From Tillandsia leiboldiana (lineage: Eukaryota; Streptophyta; Magnoliopsida; Poales; Bromeliaceae): a DNA stretch of 64,000 bases. Shown here one piece after another: positions 45,627-57,745 of this stretch. Position 1 is the first letter of the stretch, and each line of letters opens with the position of its first letter. The translations under genes and the position numbers were made by a program. Location: NCBI GenBank assembly GCA_029204045.2, contig CM055061.1, forward strand, positions 40,634,977-40,698,976, in the 5' to 3' direction. A model generated the notes under the pieces. The model had not been told where the DNA came from. It saw nothing but the letters and a program-made list of their open reading frames with translations, and made no database searches.

Positions 45627-47174
45627 AACTGCCACTCCTGCGGCTGATACTATGTGGCCCAAGAATGCAACCTCCCGAAGCCAGAACTCGCACTTCTTAA
45701 GCTTGGCATACAGCTTCTTCTCACGTAGAAGCTGCAGCACTATCCTCAAGTGCTCCTCATGATCCACATCGCTCCGGGAGTAGATCAAGATGTCATCAAT
45801 GAATACAACCACAAACAGGTCCAAGTACGGCTGAAATACCCGGTTCATCAAATCCATGAATGCAGCTGGGGCATTAGTCAAACCAAACGACATAACCGTA
45901 AACTCATAATGCCCATACCGGGATCGAAAAGCCGTCTTGGAGATGTCCTCGGCCCTCACCCTAAGCTGGTGGTAACCTGACTGGAGATCAATCTTCGAGA
46001 ACACACATGCTCCCTGCAGCTGATCAAACAGATCATCAATCCGTGGTAGGGGGTACTTGTTCCGGATGGTCACTTTATTCAACTCTCTGTAGTCCACACA
46101 CAAACGAAGTGACCCATCCTTCTTCTTCACAAATAAAACCGGCGCTCCCCACGGAGATACACTGGGCCTCACAAAGCCCACATCCAACAAGTCGTGCAAC
46201 TGGGCCTTCAGCTCCCTCAGCTCGGCCGGTGCCATCCTATAAGGTGCCTTCGAGATTGGTGCGGTTCCTGGAACCACATCAATCACAAACTCAATCTCCC
46301 TCTCCGGCGGCATCGTCGTCAACTCTGAGGGAAACACATCTGGGAACTCGCGGGCAATAGGAATATCCTCGAGTCCCAGTGCCGCCGTGGGCACCTCTAC
46401 AACAGTCGCCAGGAACGTGGTGCAGCCTCTACTCATCATCCGCCGAGCTCTCGCCGAAGAAATAGTCATGGCAAATAAGGTACTCTGACATCCTCTAAAA
46501 ATGAACTCCTCCTGTCCAGGCTCCCGGAGGGTCACCGTCCTCTCTCTGCAGTCTATAGTAGCATAGTACCTCGACAACCAATCCATACCAAGCACGACGT
46601 CGAAATCCTGGAGCTGCCGTAAGACAAGCAAGTCTGCCGGCAAAATCCAGGATCCCAACTGCACAGGGCAATCCCTACAATACTCCTCGACATGCAAGAC
46701 ATGATCTGGTATCTGAACCTCTAATGCATGCGATAAAGAAACTACCTCTATACCATGTAGGGATGCAAATGCTCTACTGATAAATGAATGCGATGCACCG
46801 GTATCAAAGAGAGTACGAGTACAAACTGCAGAAATCAAAATAATACCTGTGATGACATGCTCTGCTGCTGTAGCATCCTCTACCTGAGCGGCATAGACTC
46901 GACCGCTCTGCGCCGGGGGATGTCGCTCTGGCTGTCGCGAGGACGATGAAGCAAAATCTGGCCTACCGGAGGCCGCCGAAGGTCCTGCCGACTGACGAGG
47001 AACAAAGGATGCAGAAGCTGAGGAAGGAGCTGGATAACCTGCCCTGGGGCACGCCCTCGCGAAGTGACCGGTTTGCCCGCAACGGAAGCAGCGGCCCTGA
47101 CTCTGCGGGCACAGGGTCGGTGGGTGCGGTCCTCCACAAATGATACAACGGTCAGGGCACGGCTGCCGCGAAGT
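45627..47174 (-). CDS. pol: Gypsy zinc knuckles, protease and RT palm (pol 5' part)
   Basis: Open minus-strand frame after a TAG at about 47175-47173 that cuts the gag linker. It encodes two zinc knuckles, CIICGGPHPPTLC and CFRCGQTGHFARAC (about 47140-47040). An aspartic protease follows with the DTGA active site at 46805-46794 and LGMDWLSRYYATIDC. The RT then has FPSELTTMPPEREIEFVIDV, SPWGAPVLFVKKKDGSLRLC, YRELN, LQSGYHQLRVRAEDISKTAF and the catalytic FIDDIL at 45804-45787 (FIDD in place of the more common YVDD/YADD). The frame stops being meaningful at the nested LTR at 45621. This would process the polyprotein and copy RNA, and it is inactive as it stands. Confidence 0.93.
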
Positions 47175-48268
47175 CTACTGCTGCTGCGAAGACTGCTGCT
47201 GTCGAGGTGGTCGACGCTGCTGCTGCTGAGACTGACGAGATGCCCCAGATCTCTGCCGCCCCTGATACCCCCGTCCCTGAGAGTGGAAACGGGGAGGTCT
47301 CGGGGGTCCCTGTCTACTCGACTGCCCCTCCTCAAACAGCGTCGGGCGCTTCGCCCCAGGAGTCACTACGGGGGCTGGAGTCACCTCTGCCATCACTACC
47401 TCACCACCCTCCACATAAAGTGCCTGCTCCATCGAGGCCTCCAAAGTCTGTAATCTGCTGGAGCGGACCAACTGATAGATGTCCCGACGCAACCCTCTCT
47501 CAAACATGTAGATCCGGTGGGTCTCATCTCTGGCCACGTGGGGCATACAAGCTAACAGCCGATTGAAATCGGCGATGTACATGTGTACGGGCCTATCTCC
47601 CTGGCGGAGACTCCTCAGCTGCTCCTCCAAACTCTGCCGAATACTCTCAGGAAAGAAGGCCCCAAGAAGCAAACTGCGAAACTCCGCCCACGAGAGAAGC
47701 TGTGTCCCGGCGGACCAGCTGGTCGCACACGCCGCCACCACGCCTCGGCGTTGCTCTCCAGAAAGTGAGTGGCCAACAGAACTCGAAACCTCTCCTCAAT
47801 AAACAGACTCTCGAAATGGCGCTCCATAGCCGTAATCCAGGACTCGGCCGCCCACGGCTCAGTAGTCATACCCGAAAAGCGGGGTGGATCAAACTGGCGG
47901 AACCTCATCAAAAGATCCACCACCGCCCGCTGCTCTGCCAAAGTCAAAGATCCCGTCGTCCCAGACGGTGGCCTACTGGAAACTGGCTCAGCCGGAACTG
48001 CTGGTGCAGGCTGCACAACAGAGGGTGCCACAACAGGGGAAGAAGGCACCGGTGAACTCTCAAGGGGTGCTGCCGGCTGCGCTCTCTGCTCCAACATGAG
48101 CATCAACCGACCCACTGCCTCCTCCTGGCGTCGAGACGCCTCAGCCAACTGTGCCATCTGGGCACGGAGCTCCAAAACCTCGCTCTGCTGTCCCTGCCCC
48201 GAGTCCTCCTGCTCGGGCTCAGAGGACGAAGGCTGCGAATGCGTCACCATCGAGCGTCGAGAAGGCAT
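47175..48268 (-). pseudogene. gag: Gypsy gag with frameshift and premature stop
   Basis: The proposed start is the ATG at 48268 (MPSRRSMVTHSQ); upstream in-frame codons exist but look like leader. A coiled-coil part (LELRAQMAQLAEASRRQEEAV) and a proline/serine linker lead to the retrotransposon gag domain: FRQFDPPRF, WITAMERHFESLF, FLESNAEAWWRR. Near 47740 the frame shifts, and the domain continues in another frame with LLSWAEFRSLLLGAFFPESI and YIADFNRLLACMPHV. A glutamine/arginine-rich tail then meets TAG near 47175, before the zinc knuckles. Both lesions would stop production of full Gag and Gag-Pol. Confidence 0.88.
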
Positions 48269-48401
48269 CCCCACCTGAGGGACAAAGCACACGGTCAGAA
48301 CCCAAATCATCTCTCGACCCAATCTAGCGAAAGTCAGAAGACATGTCCCCCTTCCAGAAGTTCTATGTTGTCTGCAGCCAACATAGTTGCCACCGAAGGA
48401 A

Positions 48402-48422
48402 GACATGTCAATCACCCTAATC
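48402..48422 (-). other. Deleted primer-binding-site region
   Basis: The sequence inside the 5' LTR is GATTAGGGTG joined directly to ATTGACATG. In the non-autonomous element, 141 bp including TGGTATCAGAGCC lies between the two CACTC repeats that flank this junction (17492-17496 and 17633-17637, forward strand). No other initiator-tRNA match is seen near the LTR. Confidence 0.82.
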
Positions 48423-51400
48423 TGTCACGCCCCGGGGTCGATACTGCGCCCCGGCTCGCCAACAGATCCGCCGCCCATACGGGAAGCCCCGTATAGGCGT
48501 AGCGACTAACCTGCAAAGACACATCTACACTAGCAGATATCAGAGCTGAAATAGTAAAAGCTAAAATAAAAGACATAAAGTATAACTACAACTCACAAAT
48601 ATACAGACCAACCTCACTGAATACAAGAGTCTCTCAGAAAAGCAGAAAAGAAAGGTACAACTCGATACCTCACCACAAAAGTCACTCGACATGACACACT
48701 CCAAAATAGTACAGGGGTACATCTACTCTCACACTGATGACGACAGGAAGGGAACTATCTCGCGACTCCCTTACCTCGGTCTGAAGGAGCTGGGTCAGCA
48801 ACTGGAGCAGCAGGAACCAGAGCAGAATTCCCTGGGGAGAAGACACCACGACGGGTGTGAGAACTACATCCCACAGTAGTTCTCAGTGGGTGCCGCCAAC
48901 AAGCACGACGGTCTGCCCACCAAGTCTACCAGAGGCATAAAGTAACATATGCAGTGCTGTAAGGAAAGCTGGGAAAAGTAACTCTACAGCTACTATGCCT
49001 CTAACTAGATGCTCAAAGAGTGGAACAGAAAGAACATGATGCCACAACTAACTCTCATCCCTGATCACCCAATCTAAACTGACTGCCTCATCGGGTCCAG
49101 TCAAACCTGCGCCAACCTACTGCCGTTACGTCCCGAGGGAGCGGACTTACGTAGGACGTCCATGGCTGCCAACACAAGCACAGCCAGAGGGACAAATGCA
49201 ACAACCAGTCGCGATAGAAAAGCTCGATCTCACGCCGGTACAACAACCCGGTCTCGCCTACTCCGGAGTGGCACTCGAGGGGAGCGACCCGCTCGAGTCA
49301 AAGTAACACATATCAAGTATCTCAGTAAAGTATCTCTGTAAGCTCAATGTGGCTCATGCAGGCTATGATCCAAATCCTTGATCAACCAGATCGGCTAACC
49401 AACCAAAAACACTGTCTCACTCACTGGCTGGAATCTACACAGCTGAGACTCACAGTCACACTGACAACTCCCAAGAACCCAGATCTACAGAGTGCTATCA
49501 ACTCCACTCGGTCCCCAGACACGAGTGCAAATGCATCCCACGACCACCTGACCTCTCGGCCCACATCCCGGGCGAGGAAAAGCTAAGTCCAGAGTGAAAT
49601 GAAGTATAGTGGTGTGGAATGTCTAGAGCAATAAAAACCTAGCCCAAGTTAGAGTTTTCTACAGACTGGCTGAACATGATGCATATGACAGGGGTGCTAG
49701 GTCAAGTTCCAAGATTTCACTACTTAACATAAAGTAGGAATCAAAAGATTCAACAACAGATATACAAGATACTAACACACAGTTTTACACATGCTATTTA
49801 CTCCAATTTCTAACATGCATGATCCTACATACATAGAATTAGTACACAGTCCAGAGTTCTTGGAAGCAAGGTCACCCACCTGAAAGTGCTAACTGTCCGG
49901 AATCGTACAGCTGAGAAAGCCCAAAATAGCCAAATCACAAAACTCACCAAGCCAACAACACCGTAGAAGTGCTCACAACCTCCTGGGTACAAAACATACA
50001 CCAAAATTACACTTTAATCCACACAAATCCAAGTTCCCAAAATCTGTGGTGAACAGTCCCAATAACACGAAACTTTCACCTAAAAAACCTCCTCCAAAAT
50101 TCCAATAAAAATATGACGGCTATCCTCGCGAAGAGTAGATGTCGATAGTGTCCTGAAACATCGAATTCCGTTGACCGGATGAGGAGATAAAAATCCGACA
50201 AGTAGGTGCTGTCCAATTCAACCAACAGTCGCAAAGGGGGTTAAAAATGTACCCAGAACCCCTAGAAAAGCTCAGTTCTAGAAAAAGTGTCCATCACGGA
50301 AAATGTATATTTACCTCTTACGAAACCATCACCGTAGAAATCGTCCAAAAATAATGTCGGGGTAGCTCGGTAGACCTCCCAGACTAAACTGCGACGAAAA
50401 TGGGCCTCCAACAGTAAATCGTCGCTCCGCACCCCGATGCAGAAGTCGCCGTCGTTGCGGCCTCTAAAAATCCTGGGCCTCCGCCAAAAGTTGCGCAAGA
50501 GGAAGAGAAGGAAAATTGGTGAAGGGCTAAAAGCGAAACGCTCTCGGGAAAACCTCCAAAACGAGGCCCCATGAGGCCTATTTATAGGCCTCACCCGGAA
50601 AAGCCAAAAAAAACAAGTCATTGGGCTTTTGGGCCCAACTTTCGGGCGCCCGGAACATTCGGGCGGCTACAGTGTTGGGCCGGCCCAACACTGTTCACGC
50701 CCGAATTCACCTGGTGCCGCCACGTGGCCCGCCGAACAGCAAACAGCTGTGCGGGCCACTCCCAGGCTGCCACGTGCCCCTCCCCGGCACAGGAAGGCGG
50801 TTGGCGCCCGCCAATCAGGCGGCGACACGTGGCCTCCCGGTTGACCCGCCAGCCGGTCGGCGGTCGCGCCGGGCGCGCGGCATGGCCCCGACGTGCGCAC
50901 GCGCCCCGAGGCGCCAGCCCCGGCCCCGTGCACCGCGCTCGGTGCGCCCGCGAATCAGAGGGTGACACGTGTCCCCTACACCCGGTCCACGCATTCCACT
51001 TTGGAAATTTCGTGGACCGCGCCGCGTGCACCGACCAACCGGAGGCTGCCACGTGTCCCCGCCTTGTTCCTTGCACCGCCGCGCTCACCCGGTAGACCGC
51101 GCGCCTTGCGCCCGCCAATCAGGCGGTGCCACGTGTCCCTGCGCCGGGTCTGTGCACCCCGCCGCGCTGCTCTGTGGACCGCGCGCCGTAAACCGGCCAA
51201 TGATAGGCCGCCACATGGCATGCCGGCGGTCTACGGCCCCTCCCATGCACCAAAAATCACAGAAAACTTCCGGGAGTCCGTTTTTTGGCATCCGGACTCA
51301 TAATCAAACAAGCAAATAGCCGTTTTCAAGCGTTTTTCCGTGCTGAATCCATTTTCGACCTCTGTTGGGCTTAATTCTTTTCCAAAATTTCAGCAAACCC

Positions 51401-51545
51401 AGCCGAAGGCCAACACACCTAAAAATATCTCAAAGGGTCCATCTGTGGCATCCCATTGATGCACCATGGGCCAAATACACCAACACTAGGTGCTCTAACA
51501 GTGGATTCATCGGAAGAACGTTGCATGGGAATCAGGGCCACCACA
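48423..51545 (-). repeat. 5' LTR of the gypsy element
   Basis: 3,123 bp and nearly identical to 36322-39447. It has a perfect hairpin at 48859-48884 and a TATA box at 50579-50586, and ends ...GGCCACCACA before ACCGA. Confidence 0.95.
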
Positions 51546-51727
51546 ACCGAGGAATACCTTGTCCGCTAGCAACGGGATGCCGTCGGTTGCGAACGAAAAG
51601 GTTTCCTCAGAATGGTTCTTGATGAAGGAAGGATCATGGAAGAAATGCGCGGATTCTCCTCCGACGGATGAAGTAGTCGAAAGTCAACGTCGGGATTAGA
51701 CGGCAGAGGAGCCACGCAGGAAGCCAT
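51546..51727 (-). pseudogene. PMD-domain gene, 5' part
   Basis: Starts at the ATG at 51727 (MASCVAPLPSNPDVDF). After a frame change near 51680 it reads FFHDPSFIKNHSEETFSFA and IPLLADKVFLG, reaching the insertion at TCGGT. The frame resumes across the 15-kb element as TWVSNKAFGK at 36316, so the two pieces belonged to one gene. I found no alternative product. Confidence 0.72.
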
Positions 51728-52051
51728 GTAGTGCAAGAAGAAGAGAAAAAAGACAAGGACTTCGGCGCGAAAAGAAAATCAAGCGCCGGAGAGCGACGTG
51801 CGCCGCAAGATAAAAAGGCAAAAGCGAGGGAATGAAAACAATAACAGCCGTCCCTTGAAAACCAGCGGCATTTATGACGAAACGATCCGTGGGCGAATGT
51901 GAGCCGTTGGATGAACCGGTGACGTCAAATCGGTGCGCACGACGAACGCCGACAAAAACAAAAAAGATAAAAACTTAATTAGGAAATGATTGGAGTACGA
52001 TCGATGGCGGCCATATCAAAATAGAGGAGAAGATCGGCCGTTGAAATCAAA
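51728..52051 (-). other. 5' flank of the PMD pseudogene
   Basis: No gene or LTR is seen. On the gene's sense strand, a pyrimidine-rich CTTTTTTCTCTTCTTCTTGC leader lies directly before the ATG, as in a plant 5' UTR. The remaining 270 bp may hold the former promoter, but no clear TATA box was found. Confidence 0.45.
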
Positions 52052-53075
52052 TGTCACGCCCCGGGTGTAAACCAGAACCCGGGCTCGTCTTTAGATCCGC
52101 CGTGCACACGGAAATTTCCGCGTACACGAAGCGTAAAACCTGCTAAGATATATAAGATGAACATAAAAGAGAACAAGTATAGAGCTGTAAACTAAAACTG
52201 AAACATCTCAGACTGAAACTGTGATATAAAGCTGTAATAAAGTACAACAACATCTCTTAGCTCTCAAAAAATAATACAACCAGCTGGCTAAAGACAGACC
52301 CAAAAATAAAAGTACATCAATCTGAGTAACGGGGGTATAATAAAAGTATAATACATTCTGTCTCTCACTGGCAGGAGATCTAACTACTCGGCGATCCCCT
52401 TACCTCTATCGGCGGTCGACGGACCCGCAGCTGCCGCAGAAGATTCTGCAAAACAAAGGGAAGAAGATAGGGGAAGAGCAACAAAGGGTGTAAGAACTAC
52501 TAGTAAAGCCAGTAGCCCTCTGTGGGTAAATTTTCAAAGTTCGACGTACCCACTAAGTCTACCAGAGGCAAGAAAAGAGGGGTAAGTGGTAAAACTATAA
52601 ATAAATTCGATGATAAGGGAAAACTACCACTACTATGCCTCTAATGCTATGATGAATGAAAATAGTTGTGAATGCATGCATCAGTGTAAAATAACAAAAC
52701 CAATCAACCTGAGCTAAAACTCGAACACCGCCTGCAGAACCATCACAATCGGCAAAAAGAACCAAGTACCGTCGATGTGAAAAAAGACCCAAGTAACTGG
52801 CCGGCACTCACTGACCGGTATAACCGCCTACTCCGGGGTGGCACTCGAGAGGAGCTACCCACGCGAGGAAAGTAGCCACATCGAAAGTATCTCAATAAGC
52901 AGGACTTGATCAAGACTATGCTCAATGTGGAGAACTATATCCACTAAAGAAATCCCGGCCCCAACCTGATCCAAAATTCATAACCGGCGGAACCGTCCAA
53001 AATCCACGGTGGCCAAACCAACCCACGAGTCAAAAATCCGGTGTAAGCCCACTCCGACTCGAAAATCCACACACA
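52052..53075 (-). mobile_element. LTR-g, divergent truncated gypsy LTR
   Basis: Starts TGTCACGCCCCGGGTGT and keeps family landmarks: a hairpin relic AGAACTACTAG...CAGTAG near 52494-52522, CCCACTAAGTCTACCAGAGGC and a GGGGTGGCACTCGAG box. It is clearly more diverged than the other LTRs. It runs into pol-like sequence at about 53050-53090, so roughly two thirds of the LTR is missing. The right limit is approximate. Confidence 0.7.
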
Positions 53076-53853
53076 AAATCTAAGTGAACCATGCCTCTTT
53101 CTCACGAAAAACGTCAGCGCTCAACAAGGTGACCCATCCGGTCTAACAAGGTCCTTTTTCCCAGCAAATCATGCAACTACGACAACAGCTTCTCAACATG
53201 CTGGTGTCATCTAATAAGGTGCCTTCAAGATCGGCGCGGTTACAGAACCGCGGCAATCACAACTCAATCTCCTTTCCTAGCGGCGTCATAGTCGGCTCAG
53301 GTGAAAACACATTCGGGAGCTCGTGGACCAAAAGGGACAGCCTCGAGTCCTAGTGCCGCTGTAGGCACCGCTACCACTACCACAAAAGGCAAAACATCAT
53401 CGGCTCATCATCTGTCTAACCCTCGCCAAGGGAGCCGTCGCTGCAACCAGCATAGTCTAACAATCACAAAAGACAAACTCTTCCTGTCTGGCTCTCCAAA
53501 GATCACGATCCTCTCCCCGTCGTCAATAGTCGCAAGATAACATGCTCACCAATCCAATCCGTCCATCCTCTGGGGCCACCGTAAACCAATAAGTCTGCCG
53601 GTACAACCCACGGCCTCGACTGCATTGGACATGGTCCAAAAATCTATACCTCAAGGGCACGGGGTAACAACCCTGCCTCGAGTCCATGCAGGAATGAAAA
53701 TGACCCACGGTGACATAGTTCGCTGACATGGCGTCCTCCATCAGGCTGTGCGAATTTGTCCACTGGTACAGGGGGTCATCGCTCCGTCTGCTTCGATGTC
53801 ACAACCCTATCTTCCTGGAGCTATCTCAACTATCCAAAAAGGGGCACCGCCCT
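53076..53853 (-). pseudogene. Decayed gypsy protease/RT remnant
   Basis: No open frame. The sequence follows the minus-strand pol of the coding element: 53100-53140 resembles 46085-46120; 53215-53340 resembles 46235-46375 (TAAGGTGCCTTC, CTCAATCTCC); 53335-53420 resembles 46365-46450; 53490-53580 resembles 46510-46590. Many indels show great age. It is cut at 53854 by LTR-h. Confidence 0.72.
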
Positions 53854-54883
53854 TGTGAGGACCTGGATCCCCACGTCGAGATTACTGGATCATCTACAGC
53901 TCCCGGAGGCCTATGTGGCGTGTTGGTGGGATTTGTGCCCCAATTGGACATTAGTGTTGGGCTCAGTGTGTTTAATGGATCACGTGGGTGATCATTGGAC
54001 TCCGTCGGATCGTTAGAAGTGGTTTCGCGCGAAGTGGATATTAAATTTGGACTCAGCGCGAAGTTTGGACCAAGGATTACCTTTCCGGATGCCTTCGGCA
54101 AATTTTGGAGTTGGAATTTGGCGAAATGGACATCAAATTCGGATTCAGCGCGCGAAAACGGTTAAAACGGACTACCCACTTGTCATTTTTGAGCACCGGA
54201 CACTGTTCACGCCGGAACAGTGTTTCCGGCGGCGGCGGCAGCGGCGGAGCGGCCGCCGGCAGCGCGGCGGACGGAGGCGCGGGCCGCCCGGTCCACGCGG
54301 CAGGCGTGCACCGGGGGCTGGACGCGTGGCGGCTCAGGAGTGGGCCGGTCCGCGGGGCGCGGTCTACGGAGAGTGCGGGGCGCATGGTGCACCGGGGGGT
54401 GGACACGTGGCATCATCCTAGAGGTGGGTTCACGGCGGTTGGTCTACGCAGTATTCGGGATGGCTCATGGTTTATGGTGCACCGGGCTTGGACACGTGGC
54501 AGGTTTCTATTGGTTCGGTCCACGTGATTTCGTGCACCGGGTTCACTAGGCAGAGGCATGACACGTGGCATTCACCTATTGGTTGGTCAACTGTGCGCGG
54601 CAGGGGTGGCAGGCGGCGGCGTTAGGCGGGCACGTGGGCGCGGCAGGCGGGCGCTGACCGGGTGCGTGCCACGTGTCGTCGTCCGCGGGTGGCCACGCGG
54701 CGCGACGCGTGCGGCGGGATCGGCTGTCGCCTGTTTGGCGGGCGACGTGGAGGCCCAGGATGGATTCGGGCGGCTACAGTGTTCGCGCGCGGGGATTTCG
54801 GGCTGCTACAGTGCGCGCCCGAAAACCCCCAGCGCCCGGAAATTGGGACTAAATGGGTATTAAGTGATTTGTTTCCTGCAATG

Positions 54884-54891
54884 TATAAAAG
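54884..54891 (+). promoter_or_regulatory. TATA box of LTR-h
   Basis: TATAAAAG, about 1.03 kb from the LTR start. It is followed by ACTGAAGAGAAC and a T/C-rich leader start. The variant form TATAAAAG replaces TATAAATA of the other LTRs. Confidence 0.7.
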
Positions 54892-56760
54892 GGCCGAGTT
54901 CAACTGAAGAGAACTTTCTCCCTGTTCCTCCTTTCACAGTGCCACCTTCACGAGTTTTCTTCATCTCCCTGGACGGATCCATCTGCAGAGTTCCAAATTT
55001 TTCAGCGGCACGCATCCCGAGGTTACCATTTTTACGGCGCGGCGCGACGCTCGTTCGTTTGTGGTCTTCTTCGTCGCGTTTTGGTGCGAGGACTCCCCCG
55101 GCTTACCCCGAGCACCTTTTTCTGTGATTCTTGCGCCGTTGGCTTCACGACAGGTAGGGCTATGTTTCCCATGTTTACTGGTCTTTCCCATTCCGAGCTT
55201 TTCATGGGTCTTTCGGATCATCTTGTAACCTCTTTTTCTGGGCGGAGTTCTGGGACAGCGGCGCAGTGTTTTGGTGATATCTTCGCGCACAGGCATCGGA
55301 TTGGGGCGATTCAAGAGGCGATTTGCATCTACACATCACGAGGAATATGCCCAAATTTTCTTGGAATTTTCTGAATATTTCTCGAAGGTGAAGAATATCT
55401 GTGAACAGTAGTTATTGCTACAGTTTTTGAGAGTAGTTTAATTCGAGGTGGTTCCCTTGTCGGAATTGTTTCTCAGTGTAGGAAGCTCGGAATTGGAAGT
55501 GCAGGTACTCGTTTCGAAGGTATCGACGCGAGGATTGCTGTGGTATTTTTATTGGATTTTTCTGGGCACTTGCAGCAGGTGAAATAGGCACGGCTTTGGG
55601 ACTGATTTTCAGATTGTGTATGTCTGGTTAATTTTGGAATAAAAGTGTAATGTTAAGCCTTATTGTTGTACTCAGGGGTGTTTTCAGCTGTTTGAAGCCG
55701 AGGCTTGCGCGACTTGTACAGATGGTGTTATGTTGGCAGATTTTGGACCCGGGGCGTCTACCCACTTCACCGACTTCAGGTTTGCCTTGGTTTAAGCACT
55801 TCAGGTGGGTAAGCTTGTTATCAGTAATTGTTTAAGGCAATGTTTATGCTGTGGCAAATATAAGTCCACTTGTGGGGATGTCACCCCTCTATGACTGATG
55901 CATGCATGTGTAGGGTACATGGGTTATGTTGGTAAGTAGGTAAGCTTGTTAATGATATTGGTATAAATGATTGCAAGAATAGTATTTATGAGGTATACTG
56001 ATGACTTGCATGACTTGGACATCTATGTGATGACTAGTGTAAGCTTACCTAGGATAATGTTACCCTATGAGATTATGTAACATGCCATGTTAGCACATAG
56101 CCTTTCTTGTGGTGGGATTATGCTTTGGGACAGGATTTCGTAGCTATGTGCGGATTTGTACTCTGAGGAGTTATTATGATCATTCTATTAATGAACCCTG
56201 AGTTGTGGACAGGTCTAGTTTTGGGATTCCGGCATGTTGTTTATTCCTAATGGAACTATTATTATGCTTTACCCCCTTTTATTTCCTTGAGGACATTTGC
56301 ATGCTTGTATGGTCATGTAGTTAGGCCATCTTTTACTGCTGCACTACTTATTGGAACTTGACTTAGGAGAAACCATGCTTTTCCTTTCTCCTTCTTGTTA
56401 GTCAGGTGGTCAGTGTTGCTCGGGTTCGAGCAGGGGGGTCTGGGTAGTGTAGTCGGGACATCGTGTCTGGGCAGGTTGATTAGTTGTGGGGCTTTGCGGC
56501 AACCGCGGATATTAGGCGGTTGACCGGATGTTTCTCTATGCACCAGATTTGGGTGTCGGTTTTCTCTAGTGGATGGAGTTTCCCACTTATCGTTCAGTTG
56601 CATCCGATTGAGGTCGGGGTCTTTCCTTGGTGGTTGAGTATTCCCACTTTGATCAGATTAATGATCAAGTCCTGCTGTTTCGTGATACTGATGATGTTGA
56701 TGACAGAGATGCTTTACTCGTGTGGGTAGCTCCTCTCGAGTGCCGCTCCGGAGTAGGCTT

Positions 56761-56844
56761 CAGACCGTGTTGGGTTCCGGTCAGACCGTGTTGGGTTCCG
56801 GTCAGACCGTGTCGGGTGCCGGTCAGACCGTGTTGGGTTCCGGT
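56761..56844. repeat. 21-bp tandem repeat, four copies
   Basis: CAGACCGTGTTGGGTTCCGGT is repeated at 56761, 56782, 56803 and 56824; the third copy has two changes. It lies inside LTR-h. Confidence 0.95.
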
Positions 56845-57667
56845 CATTTGGACAGTGGATATACTGAGTTCGAGAGATTGGTGACAGAGCAGGCAGTACC
56901 GGGTTTTATACCGGTTCATTCGATTGAGTTTATTTCGGTCAAATACTTTTATTGTTACACTCGTGCCTGGGGGGCCGAGTGCAGACTGGTAGTTGAGTTT
57001 AGATCAGTGCTTGTATTGTTGAGAGCCGTCTGGTTGACGGTGGTCCCGTGTTGTTGCGAGTACTTTGACCGCTGTGTGAGAGGTTGAGCATCATGATTCT
57101 ATCCGTTCTGAGAGAGAGCGTGGATTTTGACCATAGCCTGCATGATCCTCTACTCGATAGCGAGTTAGTTCGTTTGGACACCCTACGTAATTCCTGCCCG
57201 TCAGCGGGAGGTGGTTGTAGGTGGGCGCAGGTTTGACTGGACCAGGTGTGGCAGTCAGCTCGATTGGGTCGATGGTGCACTTCATGTGCTAGTGGTTGCA
57301 TACCACTGTTTGGTTCTCCCCCTTTTAGCCTTTAGTTAGGGGCAGGGTAGCTGTTGATAGTCTCCAACTTACTCATTTCAGTCTTATGACTTGGGTTAGT
57401 TTTTGTCTCTTGAGGACTTGGTGGGCAGACCGTCGGGTCTGGCGGTGGTACCCACTGAGAACTCCCTTTTTGGAGTAGTTCTCACACCCTTTGGGGGTTT
57501 TCCCCCTCTTTCTCTCCTCTCCTTTGTTTTGCAGAGTCTTGCGGGTGTTGCCGACTCTGCGGTTGTTGATCGAGGCGAGGGAGTCGCGAGCTAGATCCCT
57601 ACCCGTCGTTGGAGAGTAGCGGTACCCTTCAGAGGAGATCATCTGTAGTTTAGTTGTTTCTTTTTCC

Positions 57668-57745
57668 TCTTTTGAGAGACTATTGTAGTGAGGTTATTTT
57701 GTATTGAGAGACTATTGTAGTGAGGATATTTTGTATTGAGAGACT
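57668..57745. repeat. 37-bp direct repeat near the LTR-h end
   Basis: GAGAGACTATTGTAGTGAGG followed by a TATTTTGTATT stretch occurs twice in tandem, with a partial third copy at GAGAGACTG. It is the expanded form of a unit present in the other LTRs. Confidence 0.8.

Larger units (their letters stand above)
36322..51545 (-). mobile_element. Full-length Ty3/gypsy chromovirus-like element with a nested solo LTR
   Basis: 15.2 kb, with LTRs 36322-39447 and 48423-51545 and an exact TSD ACCGA (36317-36321 and 51546-51550). The domain order in sense is gag, two zinc knuckles, protease, RT, RNase H, integrase and a chromodomain-like tail. This is the Ty3/gypsy order, and the tail suggests a chromovirus, most like the Tekay/Del clade (inference). 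Without the nested LTR and one GGGTC copy, the interior is 5,025 bp. Defects are a gag frameshift, two premature stops, the RT insertion and loss of the PBS. The LTRs differ by roughly one or two bases per hundred where I compared them, so insertion is fairly recent. It lies inside the PMD pseudogene. Confidence 0.95.

Noticed and set aside
35397..52051. One LTR element with a PMD interior bounded by LTR-e and LTR-g
   Set aside because: The orientation would fit, but there is no PBS next to 52052 or PPT next to 35397, and the two LTRs are of different subtypes.
56761..56844. Four-copy 21-bp array as a CRISPR array
   Set aside because: The units are contiguous with no spacers and lie in a plant LTR.
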